Shown one piece after another: positions 8,280 to 17,788 of a DNA stretch of 64,000 bases. Source of the stretch: CAYZHM01 sp964478225 (GTDB lineage: Bacteria > Pseudomonadota > Alphaproteobacteria > Micavibrionales > Micavibrionaceae). The stretch lies in NCBI GenBank assembly GCA_964478225.1, contig CAYZHM010000008.1:14811-78810 (forward strand), given 5' to 3'. The notes under the pieces are model-generated. The model made no database searches. It saw nothing but the letters and a program-made list of their open reading frames with translations, and was not told the DNA's origin. How positions within the stretch are numbered: position 1 is the first letter of the stretch; each line of letters begins with the position of its first letter. Made by a program: the position numbers and the translations under genes.

Positions 8280-9566
8280 CTATGATTTGCACAAGGCAGC
8301 ATGCACCTTATGAAAGGCATCAATCATTTGATTGATTTGCTGTTCGTCCGGATCCCAGGACATAGGCTGGTACTGTAGGATTTCTTGCTCATGCAGCCTT
8401 TCTGTCACCGGGCAAAGACCGTCCTCATAGGACACATGGGGGGCAAGATTGAACGGAAATCCCTCACGGCCAATGCCTATTTTCTTCTTAAACATAGGCA
8501 AACGATATAATGGGGGAACATAACCCTCCGCGATTGGAACACCTTCCGCCCGTAAAGCTTCGGCAAACTCGGTGCGTGTGCAACCAACTTCATTAGCCTT
8601 AAAGCGCAAAGACCACATGTAATAGACGTGCGAGCAGCCTGTTCTGGTTTTTGGAGCATAAAGGCCTTGAAGTCCTTTAATTCCCTCAGTTAGTTTCTGC
8701 GAAACGCTTTGGCAGCGTTGCACATAACGATCCAATTTATCCATTTGGACTTGTGCTATAACAGCACCGATTTCTGTTTGACGAAAATTAAATCCGATTG
8801 TATTGGTCAGGTCCTGCACATTGAGCCAATCTATAACGTTTTCGCCGTGATTGCGGATCAAACAAAGTCGCTCGGCAAGATCATCGTCATCCGTAGTGCA
8901 AACACCGCCTTCACCGCTTTGGATATGTTTGTGAATATTCATCGAAAAAAGACCAATGTGGCCAACCGTGCCGCAATATTGGCCGTTTTCTTCAGAAAGT
9001 ATCGCTTGCGCGTTATCCTCAATCAGATAAATACCATGCTGATTAGCCAACTCTCTCAAGGCCTTTAATTCAGCAGGATGTCCCCATAAATTGACGGCGA
9101 TAATTGCTTTCGTTTTTGGGTTAATAGCAGCTTTGACTTTTTCAACATCAAGACAGAAATACTGATCCTCAACATCAACAAAAACCGGTATACCACCATA
9201 AAATAGCGGTGCGATGGCCGTTGCCGACATGGTGTAAGACGGGACTATGACCTCATCTCCTGGCGATATCCCAATCGCGCCCATCGCAGCTATTAGGCAA
9301 GAGGTGGCCGAATTCATTGAAATAGCATGCTTGCATTTAAACAGTTTCCGCCATTTTTTCTCAAAAGACTGAACCTCATCTCCACCATAAAAAGAAGGTC
9401 GCGCGCTGCCATGAAAACCAGAAAGGGGCTTTTGTGTATCAAAAAAGCGGCCAACGGCTTCTTTTTCCTCGTTCTGGATGCCGTGAAAGGCACCTATAGG
9501 TTTTGAAACGCAAGGACTACCTCCTGAGAGAGCAAGATCCGATTTGAGCTGAGTAACGTTCTTCAT
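8280..9566 (-). CDS. DegT/DnrJ/EryC1/StrS PLP-dependent aminotransferase
   Basis: The 428-residue protein fits the nucleotide-sugar aminotransferase family: SATSCLIAAMGAIGI, GDEVIVPSYTMSATA, and the cofactor lysine in NIHKHIQSGEGG (about residue 213). I place the start at the ATG at 9566 because AAAGG lies 6 bases upstream; the TTG two codons earlier has no better site. These enzymes transfer an amino group to a keto-sugar nucleotide. The mature amino-sugar could be the substrate of the formyltransferase or acetyltransferase nearby. The C-terminal region (SHVYYMWSLRF) is typical. Confidence 0.9.
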   Translation of the reverse strand: MKNVTQLKSDLALSGGSPCVSKPIGAFHGIQNEEKEAVGRFFDTQKPLSGFHGSARPSFYGGDEVQSFEKKWRKLFKCKHAISMNSATSCLIAAMGAIGISPGDEVIVPSYTMSATAIAPLFYGGIPVFVDVEDQYFCLDVEKVKAAINPKTKAIIAVNLWGHPAELKALRELANQHGIYLIEDNAQAILSEENGQYCGTVGHIGLFSMNIHKHIQSGEGGVCTTDDDDLAERLCLIRNHGENVIDWLNVQDLTNTIGFNFRQTEIGAVIAQVQMDKLDRYVQRCQSVSQKLTEGIKGLQGLYAPKTRTGCSHVYYMWSLRFKANEVGCTRTEFAEALRAEGVPIAEGYVPPLYRLPMFKKKIGIGREGFPFNLAPHVSYEDGLCPVTERLHEQEILQYQPMSWDPDEQQINQMIDAFHKVHAALCKS

Positions 9567-9575
9567 GATCAACCT

Positions 9576-11309
9576 TTATGCGGCCTTTTTTAATTTACCT
9601 AAATCAATTACCACATGCGCTATCCCAGATATAGCCTTTTGATGCGATATGGCAAGAATAGTTGTTTTGGTCGAAAGACTTACGATTGTTTCACAGATTT
9701 CTTGTTCGGTCTTGGGATCAAGGGCCGTCGTTGCCTCGTCCAAAATAAGCAAGGCGGGTTTTCTGACCAAGGCCCTGGCAATCATGATCCGTTGCCTTTG
9801 TCCCCCCGATAGCCTTGATCCGCGCTCTCCTAAAACAGTGTCTAATTTTTCAGGCAAGGCGTTCACAAAATCCTTGGCGCCACTTTCCTCAAGGGCCTTC
9901 CAAATATCGTTGTCGCTAATATTTTGATCAAGCAGCCCAATATTGTTTCTTAAAGTGTCATGAAACAGAAAGACTTCCTGAGGCACATAGCCGATTTGTG
10001 AGCGCCAGTTTTGCGTGTTTATGTCTGTTAATGGAACATCATCGAGTAAGATTTGACCAGAACCAGGCTGCAGCAAGCCCGTTACAAGATCAATTGTCGT
10101 GGTCTTTCCGCTCCCGGAAGCGCCGGTGAGAAGCGTGATTTTGTTTTTGGGTATATCCAGATTTAGATCTTGATGGACAAGATTGATGTCGTAGGAAAAG
10201 CAGACATTTTTGAAGGATATTTTTTTCTGAAAGGACGGAACATTATCCGTTGGCGGCGGCATAATTTCCTGATTGTCTCTGGCGTTTTGGATGAGTCCCT
10301 TAAGAGACCAATATGCGCTCTGGGAATGGCCGAGCATTTGATAATATTTTTGTAGCTGGCTGACGCGGCCCATCATACGCGTAAAAAACAATGCCATGAC
10401 GCCAAAAACGGCAAAATCAATTTCCAGAGATGTGAGAGCAAAATACGCCACGATTGCCAAAACCGCAATTACCAAAGGCTCAGAGAGATTGCCCTGCGCT
10501 GCTGTAGCAATACTGTGGCGAACCTGTATGGCATTCAGTGTTTTAGCATCAGCTTGCAGAAGCTGATGGACATTACCTTCGAGACCCATGGCTTTTAGGG
10601 GTTTGATGCCGGAAACACTGTCATTCAAAACGCTTGTCAGGCTATTCATAAGTTCCGTTTCCTTGGCCCCTGCGCGTCTGGACAATTTAACGGCCCAACC
10701 GAGAAAAACAGCAATCAACCCACCAACAACAAAGCCAGCAACAAGAATTTCACGGGAAATGCTACCTGAGGCTATAAGAAAGATTAAAAGTTGTATGCCT
10801 GCGGAAATCATGCTCCAGGCGGCAAGATACGAGCTCGAAGACCGCGAGGCTTCTTGTGTCATCGCATTGGTCAACCGTCCTGTCGGTTGTTTTGAAAAGA
10901 ATTGCCACGAGGCCTTAAAGAGAGATTCAATGAGGGAAAGTCGTAGATCAGTGGCAATTCTCGCCGTCATGTATCCGACATAACTGTTAGAGAGCATCGC
11001 TGTCAGACTTTTGATTGTTATCATCAGAACAATGATAATCAGCAAAATATGCAGCGCTGGCTCAACGTGAATAAAACCAAACACCTTTTGAATTATATCA
11101 TTGATTTTCTGCGCCGAAATGTCGTTTTGGTCTGGGTTTAAGGCATAATTCAGGATTGGCAAGACCGTTAACAGCCCCAAAGCTTCAGAAAAACCCGAAA
11201 TAATAACCAGACAAACAACAGAAAAACTTTGCCAGGGATACAGACGGAAAGAGTCCCTGAAAATACGGAGAAGCCCGCGAAAGTGCGATGGTACTACTTC
11301 TTTTTCCAT
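9576..11309 (-). CDS. ABC transporter, fused permease and ATPase (MsbA/PglK-type flippase)
   Basis: The 577-residue half-transporter has about six membrane segments in the first 330 residues, then an ATPase with Walker A GASGSGKTT (about 394-402), signature LSGGQRQ (about 498) and Walker B LLILDEATTALD. Such proteins flip lipid-linked oligosaccharides or lipid A across the inner membrane. Its place in a glycan operon suggests it exports the repeat unit made here. An AAGGA ribosome site lies 3-7 bases before the ATG. The start overlaps the GNAT gene's end by 16 bases. Confidence 0.9.
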   Translation of the reverse strand: MEKEVVPSHFRGLLRIFRDSFRLYPWQSFSVVCLVIISGFSEALGLLTVLPILNYALNPDQNDISAQKINDIIQKVFGFIHVEPALHILLIIIVLMITIKSLTAMLSNSYVGYMTARIATDLRLSLIESLFKASWQFFSKQPTGRLTNAMTQEASRSSSSYLAAWSMISAGIQLLIFLIASGSISREILVAGFVVGGLIAVFLGWAVKLSRRAGAKETELMNSLTSVLNDSVSGIKPLKAMGLEGNVHQLLQADAKTLNAIQVRHSIATAAQGNLSEPLVIAVLAIVAYFALTSLEIDFAVFGVMALFFTRMMGRVSQLQKYYQMLGHSQSAYWSLKGLIQNARDNQEIMPPPTDNVPSFQKKISFKNVCFSYDINLVHQDLNLDIPKNKITLLTGASGSGKTTTIDLVTGLLQPGSGQILLDDVPLTDINTQNWRSQIGYVPQEVFLFHDTLRNNIGLLDQNISDNDIWKALEESGAKDFVNALPEKLDTVLGERGSRLSGGQRQRIMIARALVRKPALLILDEATTALDPKTEQEICETIVSLSTKTTILAISHQKAISGIAHVVIDLGKLKKAA

Positions 11310-11836
11310 GTGTCCTTATCGCAATAATAGTGGAGGCTGTCGATCTTTTTCCCATCATCAAGAAAATATTCTTTGCGGGTGTAATAGGGCTGCATACCAC
11401 TATTTTCCATGACCTTGATCATGCCTGTGTTTGTGGCCATAGTCCCGCCCGTAATCATGCGTATTTTACCCTGATCAAAAACATAAAAAATCAAGGCTTG
11501 CCAGATTTCCCGCGCATATCCTTGTCCCCATAAGGATTTTTCTCCAATCATGATTTGCAAGTCGCAAACGCCGTTAATCATATCGGCGCACGTTGTGACA
11601 TTGCCTATGTGTTGGTTGTTTTCGCGTAATGCAATCGCAAGAAATTTATTATCCGTGCTTGTAAAACTGTCTAAAAATCTTTTACAGCTTTCGGCATCAT
11701 GCGTTTGAAATCGTTGCCTTGAATATTGGATGACGTCTTTATCATTCAGCCAGGCAATGTAGTCTGAAGATATAAATTCTTCGCTGAACTCAACCAGGCG
11801 TGTTCTTGGTGTTATAATTTCAAAATTATTGCGCAT
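11294..11836 (-). CDS. GNAT-family N-acetyltransferase (RimJ/RimL-like)
   Basis: The 180-residue protein has the GNAT core: TRLVEFSEEFISSDYIAWLND at the start (RimL-like), IGEKSLWGQGYAREIW with the acetyl-CoA-binding G-x-G, and NTGMIKVMENSGM near the C terminus. In this setting it most likely N-acetylates the aminosugar made by the DegT aminotransferase, as PseH does for pseudaminic acid. A protein-modifying role is also possible. It ends inside the ABC gene and starts 1 base from the upstream gene's stop. Confidence 0.82.
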   Translation of the reverse strand: MRNNFEIITPRTRLVEFSEEFISSDYIAWLNDKDVIQYSRQRFQTHDAESCKRFLDSFTSTDNKFLAIALRENNQHIGNVTTCADMINGVCDLQIMIGEKSLWGQGYAREIWQALIFYVFDQGKIRMITGGTMATNTGMIKVMENSGMQPYYTRKEYFLDDGKKIDSLHYYCDKDTWKKK

Positions 11837-11837
11837 T

Positions 11838-13373
11838 TTAAATTTTATTAAACCAGTCTTTTATGCGTTGTTCAGGTGTAAAATCTTTGGGGTTTTTGAA
11901 GACATTAAGCACTTGTTTTTCATTCCAAGCCAAAAACCCGTTTTTACCAATTTTACCCTCAATCGGGTTTGCATTCTCGGCCAGCCTCTTTTGAAGACGC
12001 GGAGGCCAAGAACGTATATTATGCCATCCATCCTGAAGATAAAAAATATGCATTCCGCTCCCCAAGGCTTCGGCGAGGGTGGACGTCGCAGAAAAATGAA
12101 AGAAAGCAGCATCGTAATTGTCTATAACCTGAGAAAAGGGCGCCCATTCTACATTAACGCGTGGGTCAAAAATCTGATCAAAATGTGTCCAATTCGCTTC
12201 TGGATGTGCCTTAAATGAAACTTCGTAGCCATGAGCAAGAAGAAGGTCACTTAGTCTTTTCTCAAGATCGAAATAGAAGGCCATATCACAGGCATTAAAG
12301 GCGCTTACTCTTGAGATAATTGAGCGCCCCATGATGGCCACATGCTTGATTATGCTGCGTGGTTTTGTGTCACGCAGATAATGTTTATAATAATCATCTT
12401 GTTTTAGATTTAGGGTTTCGAATTGAGCAAGCTCTATAGGGAGGCGTTGCTTCAGATCCTCCGCATCTTTTGCAAACGCGTCGTTAATCGCGCAAAAAAC
12501 ATCGGAATTGGCAAGCGAAGCAAGGTCTGGTTCGTCTGCCGAGAGAGCACTGCCATGGAACGAAGAATAGGATTTACCGCCACTTTGTTGAGATATGGTG
12601 GAAAATATGGACTGCACATACGTTGTTAGACTTTGAGCACACAGATCAAATTTGAATTTCCCGCAAAATAGCCTGATTTTTTGATAATCGACGTACCGTT
12701 CTATAATTTCTTGTTCTAAAAACACGCGTATTTCCTCGAGCGAGGAGGCATCCACGATTAAGCCACGTTTGTTTAGAACAGAGATAATTTCCTCATGTAA
12801 AAAGCCAGCCAAGCGAAGAATATCTTTTTCGTCTTTATTAGAGAGGGTGACTTTGATAGACCGGAATATGCCCACTGGATTTCTTATAAGCCATAGAAAA
12901 CACAGTTTCCCATGATACAGGAGACTTTTTTGCAGTGTTAGTTTTGGAGATATTCGAAAACTATAAAAAATTCGAAAAATAATTCTTTGAAGAAGGGTTG
13001 TTATCTGGTCCTTTAGCAACGGGGGGGCAGAGAATTTTTTCAAGGCTGATTGTGGTGCAAAAACAATCGGTTGTTCGAGGTTAAGATGGAACGCATTGAC
13101 AGGATTGGCTGAGAGTTTTTTGATCAAAGCGTAGTTGTATATCATATGTGAAATTACGCCGACCATGTCGAAACAGGAGCGCAAAATCTGATTATGTGGT
13201 GCCAAATCAGGCTTCAGAATGGCCTTAAAGAAAATATGCTGTATGTCGGCGTTGAGGCCTGCCAGAAGTGTTGTATCAATGGGCCAGTCAAAATTTCCAA
13301 TTTCCTTCGGATCGAGCAAAATTGACCCGTTGAAATTGAGGTCTAAAAAATATGGTTTTTCTTTCTCTGCCAT
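11838..13373 (-). CDS. GT-B-like surface polysaccharide protein
   Basis: This 511-residue protein is not confidently assigned. Its C-terminal 170 residues look like the second domain of a GT-B glycosyltransferase: FKAHPEANW, a VEWAPFSQVIDNYDA segment, then SATSTLAEALGSGMHIFYL, where a Ser/Thr-rich loop precedes the acidic residue. The N-terminal two thirds are helical and unknown. It is packed between a methyltransferase and an acetyltransferase. The histidine-containing KAHPE resembles motifs in capsule transferases such as those acting on CDP-polyols or Kdo. Confidence 0.5.
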   Translation of the reverse strand: MAEKEKPYFLDLNFNGSILLDPKEIGNFDWPIDTTLLAGLNADIQHIFFKAILKPDLAPHNQILRSCFDMVGVISHMIYNYALIKKLSANPVNAFHLNLEQPIVFAPQSALKKFSAPPLLKDQITTLLQRIIFRIFYSFRISPKLTLQKSLLYHGKLCFLWLIRNPVGIFRSIKVTLSNKDEKDILRLAGFLHEEIISVLNKRGLIVDASSLEEIRVFLEQEIIERYVDYQKIRLFCGKFKFDLCAQSLTTYVQSIFSTISQQSGGKSYSSFHGSALSADEPDLASLANSDVFCAINDAFAKDAEDLKQRLPIELAQFETLNLKQDDYYKHYLRDTKPRSIIKHVAIMGRSIISRVSAFNACDMAFYFDLEKRLSDLLLAHGYEVSFKAHPEANWTHFDQIFDPRVNVEWAPFSQVIDNYDAAFFHFSATSTLAEALGSGMHIFYLQDGWHNIRSWPPRLQKRLAENANPIEGKIGKNGFLAWNEKQVLNVFKNPKDFTPEQRIKDWFNKI

Positions 13374-13379
13374 CGTTGC

Positions 13380-14411
13380 CTAGGATTTAACAGCAATAAT
13401 ATGCCTTGAATCAGAAAAAAACGCCCTGTCCAGGCATTCTTGAACAGGATCAATCATTTCAGACAGTTTTCCCATGCAGTTTCTCAGGAAACTTTCGGGG
13501 TATTGATTTTTCAGGTGCGTGCCAAAAAAGCGATAAACATCCATCATATCCTGACCAAAAACCCATTCCGATACAATGTTGTATCCAGATCTTTTGAGAA
13601 AATAATTTAAAGAATTGTTTGTGAACATTTGCACATGATACATGCCATCCATTTGACGCGGGCAATGTCGTCTTGTGAGAGCCTCAAACATGCTGACAAA
13701 TCCGAAAACCGGCACAGAAAAAATGAAGATAGTGCCTTTTTTGTTTGCCTTAAGCGCTTCGATTACGGCAAACAAATTTTCAACATGCTCTAAAACGAAA
13801 AATGAAACAATTATATTAGCATTAGATTGACGTATTGTTTGATCAAAAGACAGAGAATTGGCCTGAATTTTTTCTGGATCGTTCATCTTTTGTGCAAGTT
13901 CAAGATTATGTTGATCGATCTCGAGCCCCTGAAAATTGTTAATACCTTTCAACCCCAACGCTTTAAGGAAATAACCGGCACCACAGCCAATCTCTAGCCA
14001 GGATAGATCCTCGTTATAAAGCTCTAGCTTTTGAAGGCTCTCAATCGCCCATTCCGCTTTGGGCGTATAGATGCGCTCACACCGAGAGAGATACTGTTTT
14101 TCTTCGATCGTTGTATAAGTTGAGGAATAGCCGAACTTTTCACTATAGGCTTTTTCAAAAGAATCATCAGGATGGTGCTTGGTTTGTAAATGCCCGCAAT
14201 TTGAGCATAAGCACCATTCCGTATCTCTGTGGTTAAGGTTTTCCGCGGATTTCAATGACACATTGCAAAGCAAGCAATGTTCCCTTTGGGGATACCCTTT
14301 AAGACGTTGGTTAAAATCGTTCACGATCTCGACCAACTCTTGTTCGACATTCATAAGATAGTCGAACTCGGTAGCAATGTCTGAAGCGGGTTTAGAGAAT
14401 TTGACGTTCAT
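13380..14411 (-). CDS. Class I SAM methyltransferase with N-terminal zinc motif
   Basis: The 343-residue protein opens with two CxxC pairs, CLLC (about residue 47) and CSNC (about 71), the N-terminal zinc site found in sugar C-methyltransferases such as TylC3 and NovU relatives. A Rossmann methyltransferase domain follows with WLEIGCGAGYFLKALG (about 138-152) and FFVLEHVEN. It probably methylates a nucleotide sugar or the finished glycan. Its single-base overlap with the upstream glycosyltransferase gene indicates co-translation. Confidence 0.82.
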   Translation of the reverse strand: MNVKFSKPASDIATEFDYLMNVEQELVEIVNDFNQRLKGYPQREHCLLCNVSLKSAENLNHRDTEWCLCSNCGHLQTKHHPDDSFEKAYSEKFGYSSTYTTIEEKQYLSRCERIYTPKAEWAIESLQKLELYNEDLSWLEIGCGAGYFLKALGLKGINNFQGLEIDQHNLELAQKMNDPEKIQANSLSFDQTIRQSNANIIVSFFVLEHVENLFAVIEALKANKKGTIFIFSVPVFGFVSMFEALTRRHCPRQMDGMYHVQMFTNNSLNYFLKRSGYNIVSEWVFGQDMMDVYRFFGTHLKNQYPESFLRNCMGKLSEMIDPVQECLDRAFFSDSRHIIAVKS

Positions 14412-15817
14412 CAGGCCGCTAATGCCTTCTTTTTTTCCAACATGTGTGATGCAATCAACTGTGCCACTTTATGTCTGTAATCATCAGAAATAAAGAAGCC
14501 CTCAACGCCCGTAATTGTATAGGGAACGAGCCTCGGGCCTCTGATATTGCCTTTTTTGATGTTGATATTTTTGACGGCCGTACAAACATTTGTATCACGA
14601 TAAATTTTTCCGCCATCAATATACTGGAAACGATGGAAATCTAAGCGTTGAAGGCCATAAGCATTGCGAATAAAGAAGTTTTCATCATCATAGGCCTCAA
14701 CTGCTAAGGACGCATCTGCATCGTTTAAAAGCAACGTATGAATAGCCTCTTCCAAAGACGCCAAAGTGAGAAAGGGCGCTTGCACATAATTGATAACCGT
14801 GATGCCTTTAAACTTAGGATCATAAGGCTCAATCGCAACCCTAAGCATCTCTGAAAGAGGCGCCGTTCTGAATGTTGACTCAAAAGTCCGGCTAACATAT
14901 TCGATCCGCGGGTCATTTATCTGGTTCAAATGCTGTTTAACATCTGGTGTGTCTGAAACAACCAATATTTTATCAAACGTGTCGCTTTCTGCCATGCGCT
15001 GCATTGCGTAATGCAAAAGTGTTTTATTATTGAGCTCCGCCGACCAGCAATTTTCGGTAAAATCAAAATATTGTCGTACAGGAATCACGCCAATAATCGG
15101 ACGGCTTTGCTCAAGATTTTTAGCTGTAATATCTTTTTTGATTTTTTGCCGTGCAAATTTGATAGTTGGGCTTTCATTATCAGCGCCTGTAAGGTTTTTG
15201 AAATGCCGACGGTAATAGAACAGAGGCAAATTTATATTTCCGCATTTGTATTTCTCGCGAATGCGTACCCAAAGATCAAAACCATCTTGGGCCCCGAGGT
15301 CTTCGCGATATCCGCCTAGTTCTCTTAAAATTTCAGTTTTTGCCAAAATACAGGCCCCGTTAGGCGGTAGATCAAGAATATGATCTTCCTCATAGAGCTT
15401 ACGTCGCCGCTCGTGCGAGAAGATATTGCCCAATTGATCCATCAGGTAATAATCCGGGAAGACCATGATTGTATCAGGGTTTCGTTCAAGATAGTGGTAA
15501 AGATTGAGCAGGATATTTTCATCAAAAACATCGTCACCATCTAGCCGTATTATATATTTACCCTTTGCTTCGCGTATGGCGAGGTTGCAAACTGCCGGAA
15601 GTTTAATGCCTTCTGTCCTGAACGTACGAATGTTCGGAACGTTCTTATAAAGCTGGATGATATCTGGGGTATTATCTGATGATCCATCATCGATAATTAA
15701 CAATTCCCAATCTTCAAACGTTTGCTTGAAGACACTTTCCAAGGCCTCTTGCAAAAACTGCCCGTAATTATGGCAAGGGACATAGACTGTAATTGCCGGA
15801 TTTTCTCTCTGAACCAT
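14411..15817 (-). CDS. Fusion: family 2 glycosyltransferase plus cytidylyltransferase-like domain
   Basis: I start this 468-residue protein at the ATG at 15817, preceded by AGGA at 6 bases, rather than the longer frame from 15877. The first half is a GT2 glycosyltransferase: VYVPCHNYGQFLQEALESV, LIIDDGSSDNT and the DxD region IRLDGDDVF. The second half (from about residue 240) begins IGVIPVR and continues LLHYAMQRMAES and ILVVSDTPDV, as in CMP-sialate or SpsF-type cytidylyltransferases. However, the Arg-Gly-Gly-Ser-Lys loop expected after IPVR is replaced by an unrelated sequence. The cytidylyltransferase part may therefore be altered in substrate or non-catalytic. Pairing sugar activation and transfer in one chain is unusual. 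Confidence 0.8.
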   Translation of the reverse strand: MVQRENPAITVYVPCHNYGQFLQEALESVFKQTFEDWELLIIDDGSSDNTPDIIQLYKNVPNIRTFRTEGIKLPAVCNLAIREAKGKYIIRLDGDDVFDENILLNLYHYLERNPDTIMVFPDYYLMDQLGNIFSHERRRKLYEEDHILDLPPNGACILAKTEILRELGGYREDLGAQDGFDLWVRIREKYKCGNINLPLFYYRRHFKNLTGADNESPTIKFARQKIKKDITAKNLEQSRPIIGVIPVRQYFDFTENCWSAELNNKTLLHYAMQRMAESDTFDKILVVSDTPDVKQHLNQINDPRIEYVSRTFESTFRTAPLSEMLRVAIEPYDPKFKGITVINYVQAPFLTLASLEEAIHTLLLNDADASLAVEAYDDENFFIRNAYGLQRLDFHRFQYIDGGKIYRDTNVCTAVKNINIKKGNIRGPRLVPYTITGVEGFFISDDYRHKVAQLIASHMLEKKKALAA

Positions 15818-15860
15818 TTTGATCCTGTAAGTTTCTGAAAAGAAATGCAGTCTAGTGGAA

Positions 15861-16856
15861 TTAGTATGAATCCTCAAGTCTCGTGACTAAGTAAGGCTGA
15901 AGATGTGGATTGCAATGTTTCAGACCCTCAGGCGTGGCATTGGGCATCAAGGACTTAATGGGCTTACCCAAGCGTAAGGCGGCTATCAACAGGAGTGAAC
16001 TTATACCCCACACCTCAGAGCATATTTGCAGAAACGGCGCAGGGTTTTGCTCTTCGACCAAAACCATATTCTTATCACTAAATTTATTATGTATAAATCT
16101 TTGGGCGGCGGCCTTATCTTGCCGAGGATGAGATTTAACAAGGATCTTGTTATCAGGATAGTCTTTGCTCTGAATGGTATACGCCATTTCCAGCACAAGC
16201 TGCCAATCATAGCCATAAAGATTTTTTGTTTCCGGCTCAAACGGATCAAGCGGCAGAAAAATAGCGTTTGATCCGCAATCATATTTTTGGACGAGATCGG
16301 AACCCGTTTCGACTTTTTGTGCCTGCTCAATTAAGTCTTCTAGACCCGGATGTAAGAATACCTGCAAAAACTGCCTTATTTGATCCTCATCCAGACCTTT
16401 GTGCTTGAAACCAGAAAATTGGAGGTCATAGGCATATTGGTCTGGTACCAGCAATTTATGAGGAAGTGCGTTGGTCTGGAAACTATCTTGTGAAAAAAAG
16501 CTGTCCGTAATATCTTTCCAGTGATCAGACACAAATATAATCTCAAAACTCGCTGCAAACGCCGACTGAAGGGCAGAAAAACAGGCAGAAAAATCTGTCT
16601 GTTGCCCCATGAAGAATGCATGACGAGGGGATGTTTTGGACTTAGGGGCGTCTATTTCATTCAGTTCATGACGCGGATATTCCAGATTCTGAGACGCCCA
16701 ACCATCTGCATACCATTTTGTTTGCTTATTCTGTGATGCGGCAAGCTTATAAATAGGATCCAAAACTCTGGCGGTACCGGGATCCACTGCATAAAAACTG
16801 CAGCTTTCATAAGGCTCTACTAACGCGCTGATTTTCTTTTGTGCTTCCAGATTCAT
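15861..16856 (-). CDS. Putative capsule-type glycosyltransferase
   Basis: The 331-residue protein is not a clear family member. Its C-terminal half contains KILVKSHPRQDKAAAQRF and the segment EVWGISSLLLIAALRLGKPI, which match the His-Pro and late GT-B helices of polysialyltransferase and capsule-transferase relatives (GT52-like or KpsC-like). It overlaps the oxidoreductase gene by 4 bases. A role as glycosyltransferase is inference from context and these partial motifs. Confidence 0.5.
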   Translation of the reverse strand: MNLEAQKKISALVEPYESCSFYAVDPGTARVLDPIYKLAASQNKQTKWYADGWASQNLEYPRHELNEIDAPKSKTSPRHAFFMGQQTDFSACFSALQSAFAASFEIIFVSDHWKDITDSFFSQDSFQTNALPHKLLVPDQYAYDLQFSGFKHKGLDEDQIRQFLQVFLHPGLEDLIEQAQKVETGSDLVQKYDCGSNAIFLPLDPFEPETKNLYGYDWQLVLEMAYTIQSKDYPDNKILVKSHPRQDKAAAQRFIHNKFSDKNMVLVEEQNPAPFLQICSEVWGISSLLLIAALRLGKPIKSLMPNATPEGLKHCNPHLQPYLVTRLEDSY

Positions 16857-17788
16857 AGTCCGTTCTTTAGCCTATCGACAATTTCAGCAACATCGCAGGC
16901 ATCATCAGCTGTGCAAGCGGGCTGTTCCTTTCCCTCCAGAACGCCATATAGATTATCGAGCATATTCATCATGCAAGTAGGATAATCTGTTTTCACGGTC
17001 TCTTGATAAACCAGACGCCTTCCAGGCGGAATGCCGACGTTTTCCTTTACGCCCCAAACATCCATATCACGATGATCGTTATAAATTACGAAACGTCGAT
17101 CAGATAGGGTTATATCAACCTCAAATCCAGTGAAGCTGGTTTCAGCGAGAGCATGAATGAAAACATGATCACAGAGCTCGGTTTTGAAATGTGCAGAAAG
17201 GCTGGGATCGTCTGGGTTAAAATCGTTGCAGGAAGCTAGCGGTGTTGAGCCGGTAATTTTGTCTGCCAGAAGGAAAATCAGGTCTACGGCGTGAGAACCA
17301 TTGTTTTTAAGGCCTTTTGCGTAACGGATTGTAACATTAAGAAGTTCGCTCTCACGGGATCTAATCAGTTTCGCGATATTGGCATATGTCTGCGAATAGC
17401 GACGCGAATAATTGACAAGCAGCGGAAAATTACTTCTTTCATAGAGTTCACAAATTTTTATGGATTCTTCTAAATTCATGCCCATAGGCTTTTCAACGAC
17501 TATAGCTTTAAGTCCACGGTTTAATAATTTTTCTAATATACGCGCATGTTGGTTTGTCGCTGCCGCAACGCACGCCACGTCATAATGTTCGCTATTAAGG
17601 GCCTCATCAAGGTCTCTATGTGTTATTATGCTCTCGTTGCTCAGCGGATCACAAACAGCACTTAAGACAAATCCTTCATGCGCTGAAAGTGCATCCGCAT
17701 AATTTTGCGGCAGGGGAGAAGAGGGATCTTTGATCTGGCTGCCGATCGACCCTGCACCGATTAATAGTGTTTTGTAGACATTCCCCAT
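16853..17788 (-). CDS. Gfo/Idh/MocA-family NAD(P)-dependent oxidoreductase
   Basis: The 311-residue protein has an N-terminal GAGSIGSQ dinucleotide-binding loop (residues 11-18) and the family signature VVEKPMGMNLEES near residue 97, where the lysine is catalytic. The C-terminal domain is shorter than usual but carries a plausible H-A-V-D segment (GSHAVDLIF). These enzymes oxidise or reduce sugar hydroxyls. With the SpsF-like and NeuB-like genes in this run it may complete a modified acidic or keto sugar. Start and stop overlap both neighbours by a few bases. Confidence 0.85.
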   Translation of the reverse strand: MGNVYKTLLIGAGSIGSQIKDPSSPLPQNYADALSAHEGFVLSAVCDPLSNESIITHRDLDEALNSEHYDVACVAAATNQHARILEKLLNRGLKAIVVEKPMGMNLEESIKICELYERSNFPLLVNYSRRYSQTYANIAKLIRSRESELLNVTIRYAKGLKNNGSHAVDLIFLLADKITGSTPLASCNDFNPDDPSLSAHFKTELCDHVFIHALAETSFTGFEVDITLSDRRFVIYNDHRDMDVWGVKENVGIPPGRRLVYQETVKTDYPTCMMNMLDNLYGVLEGKEQPACTADDACDVAEIVDRLKNGL

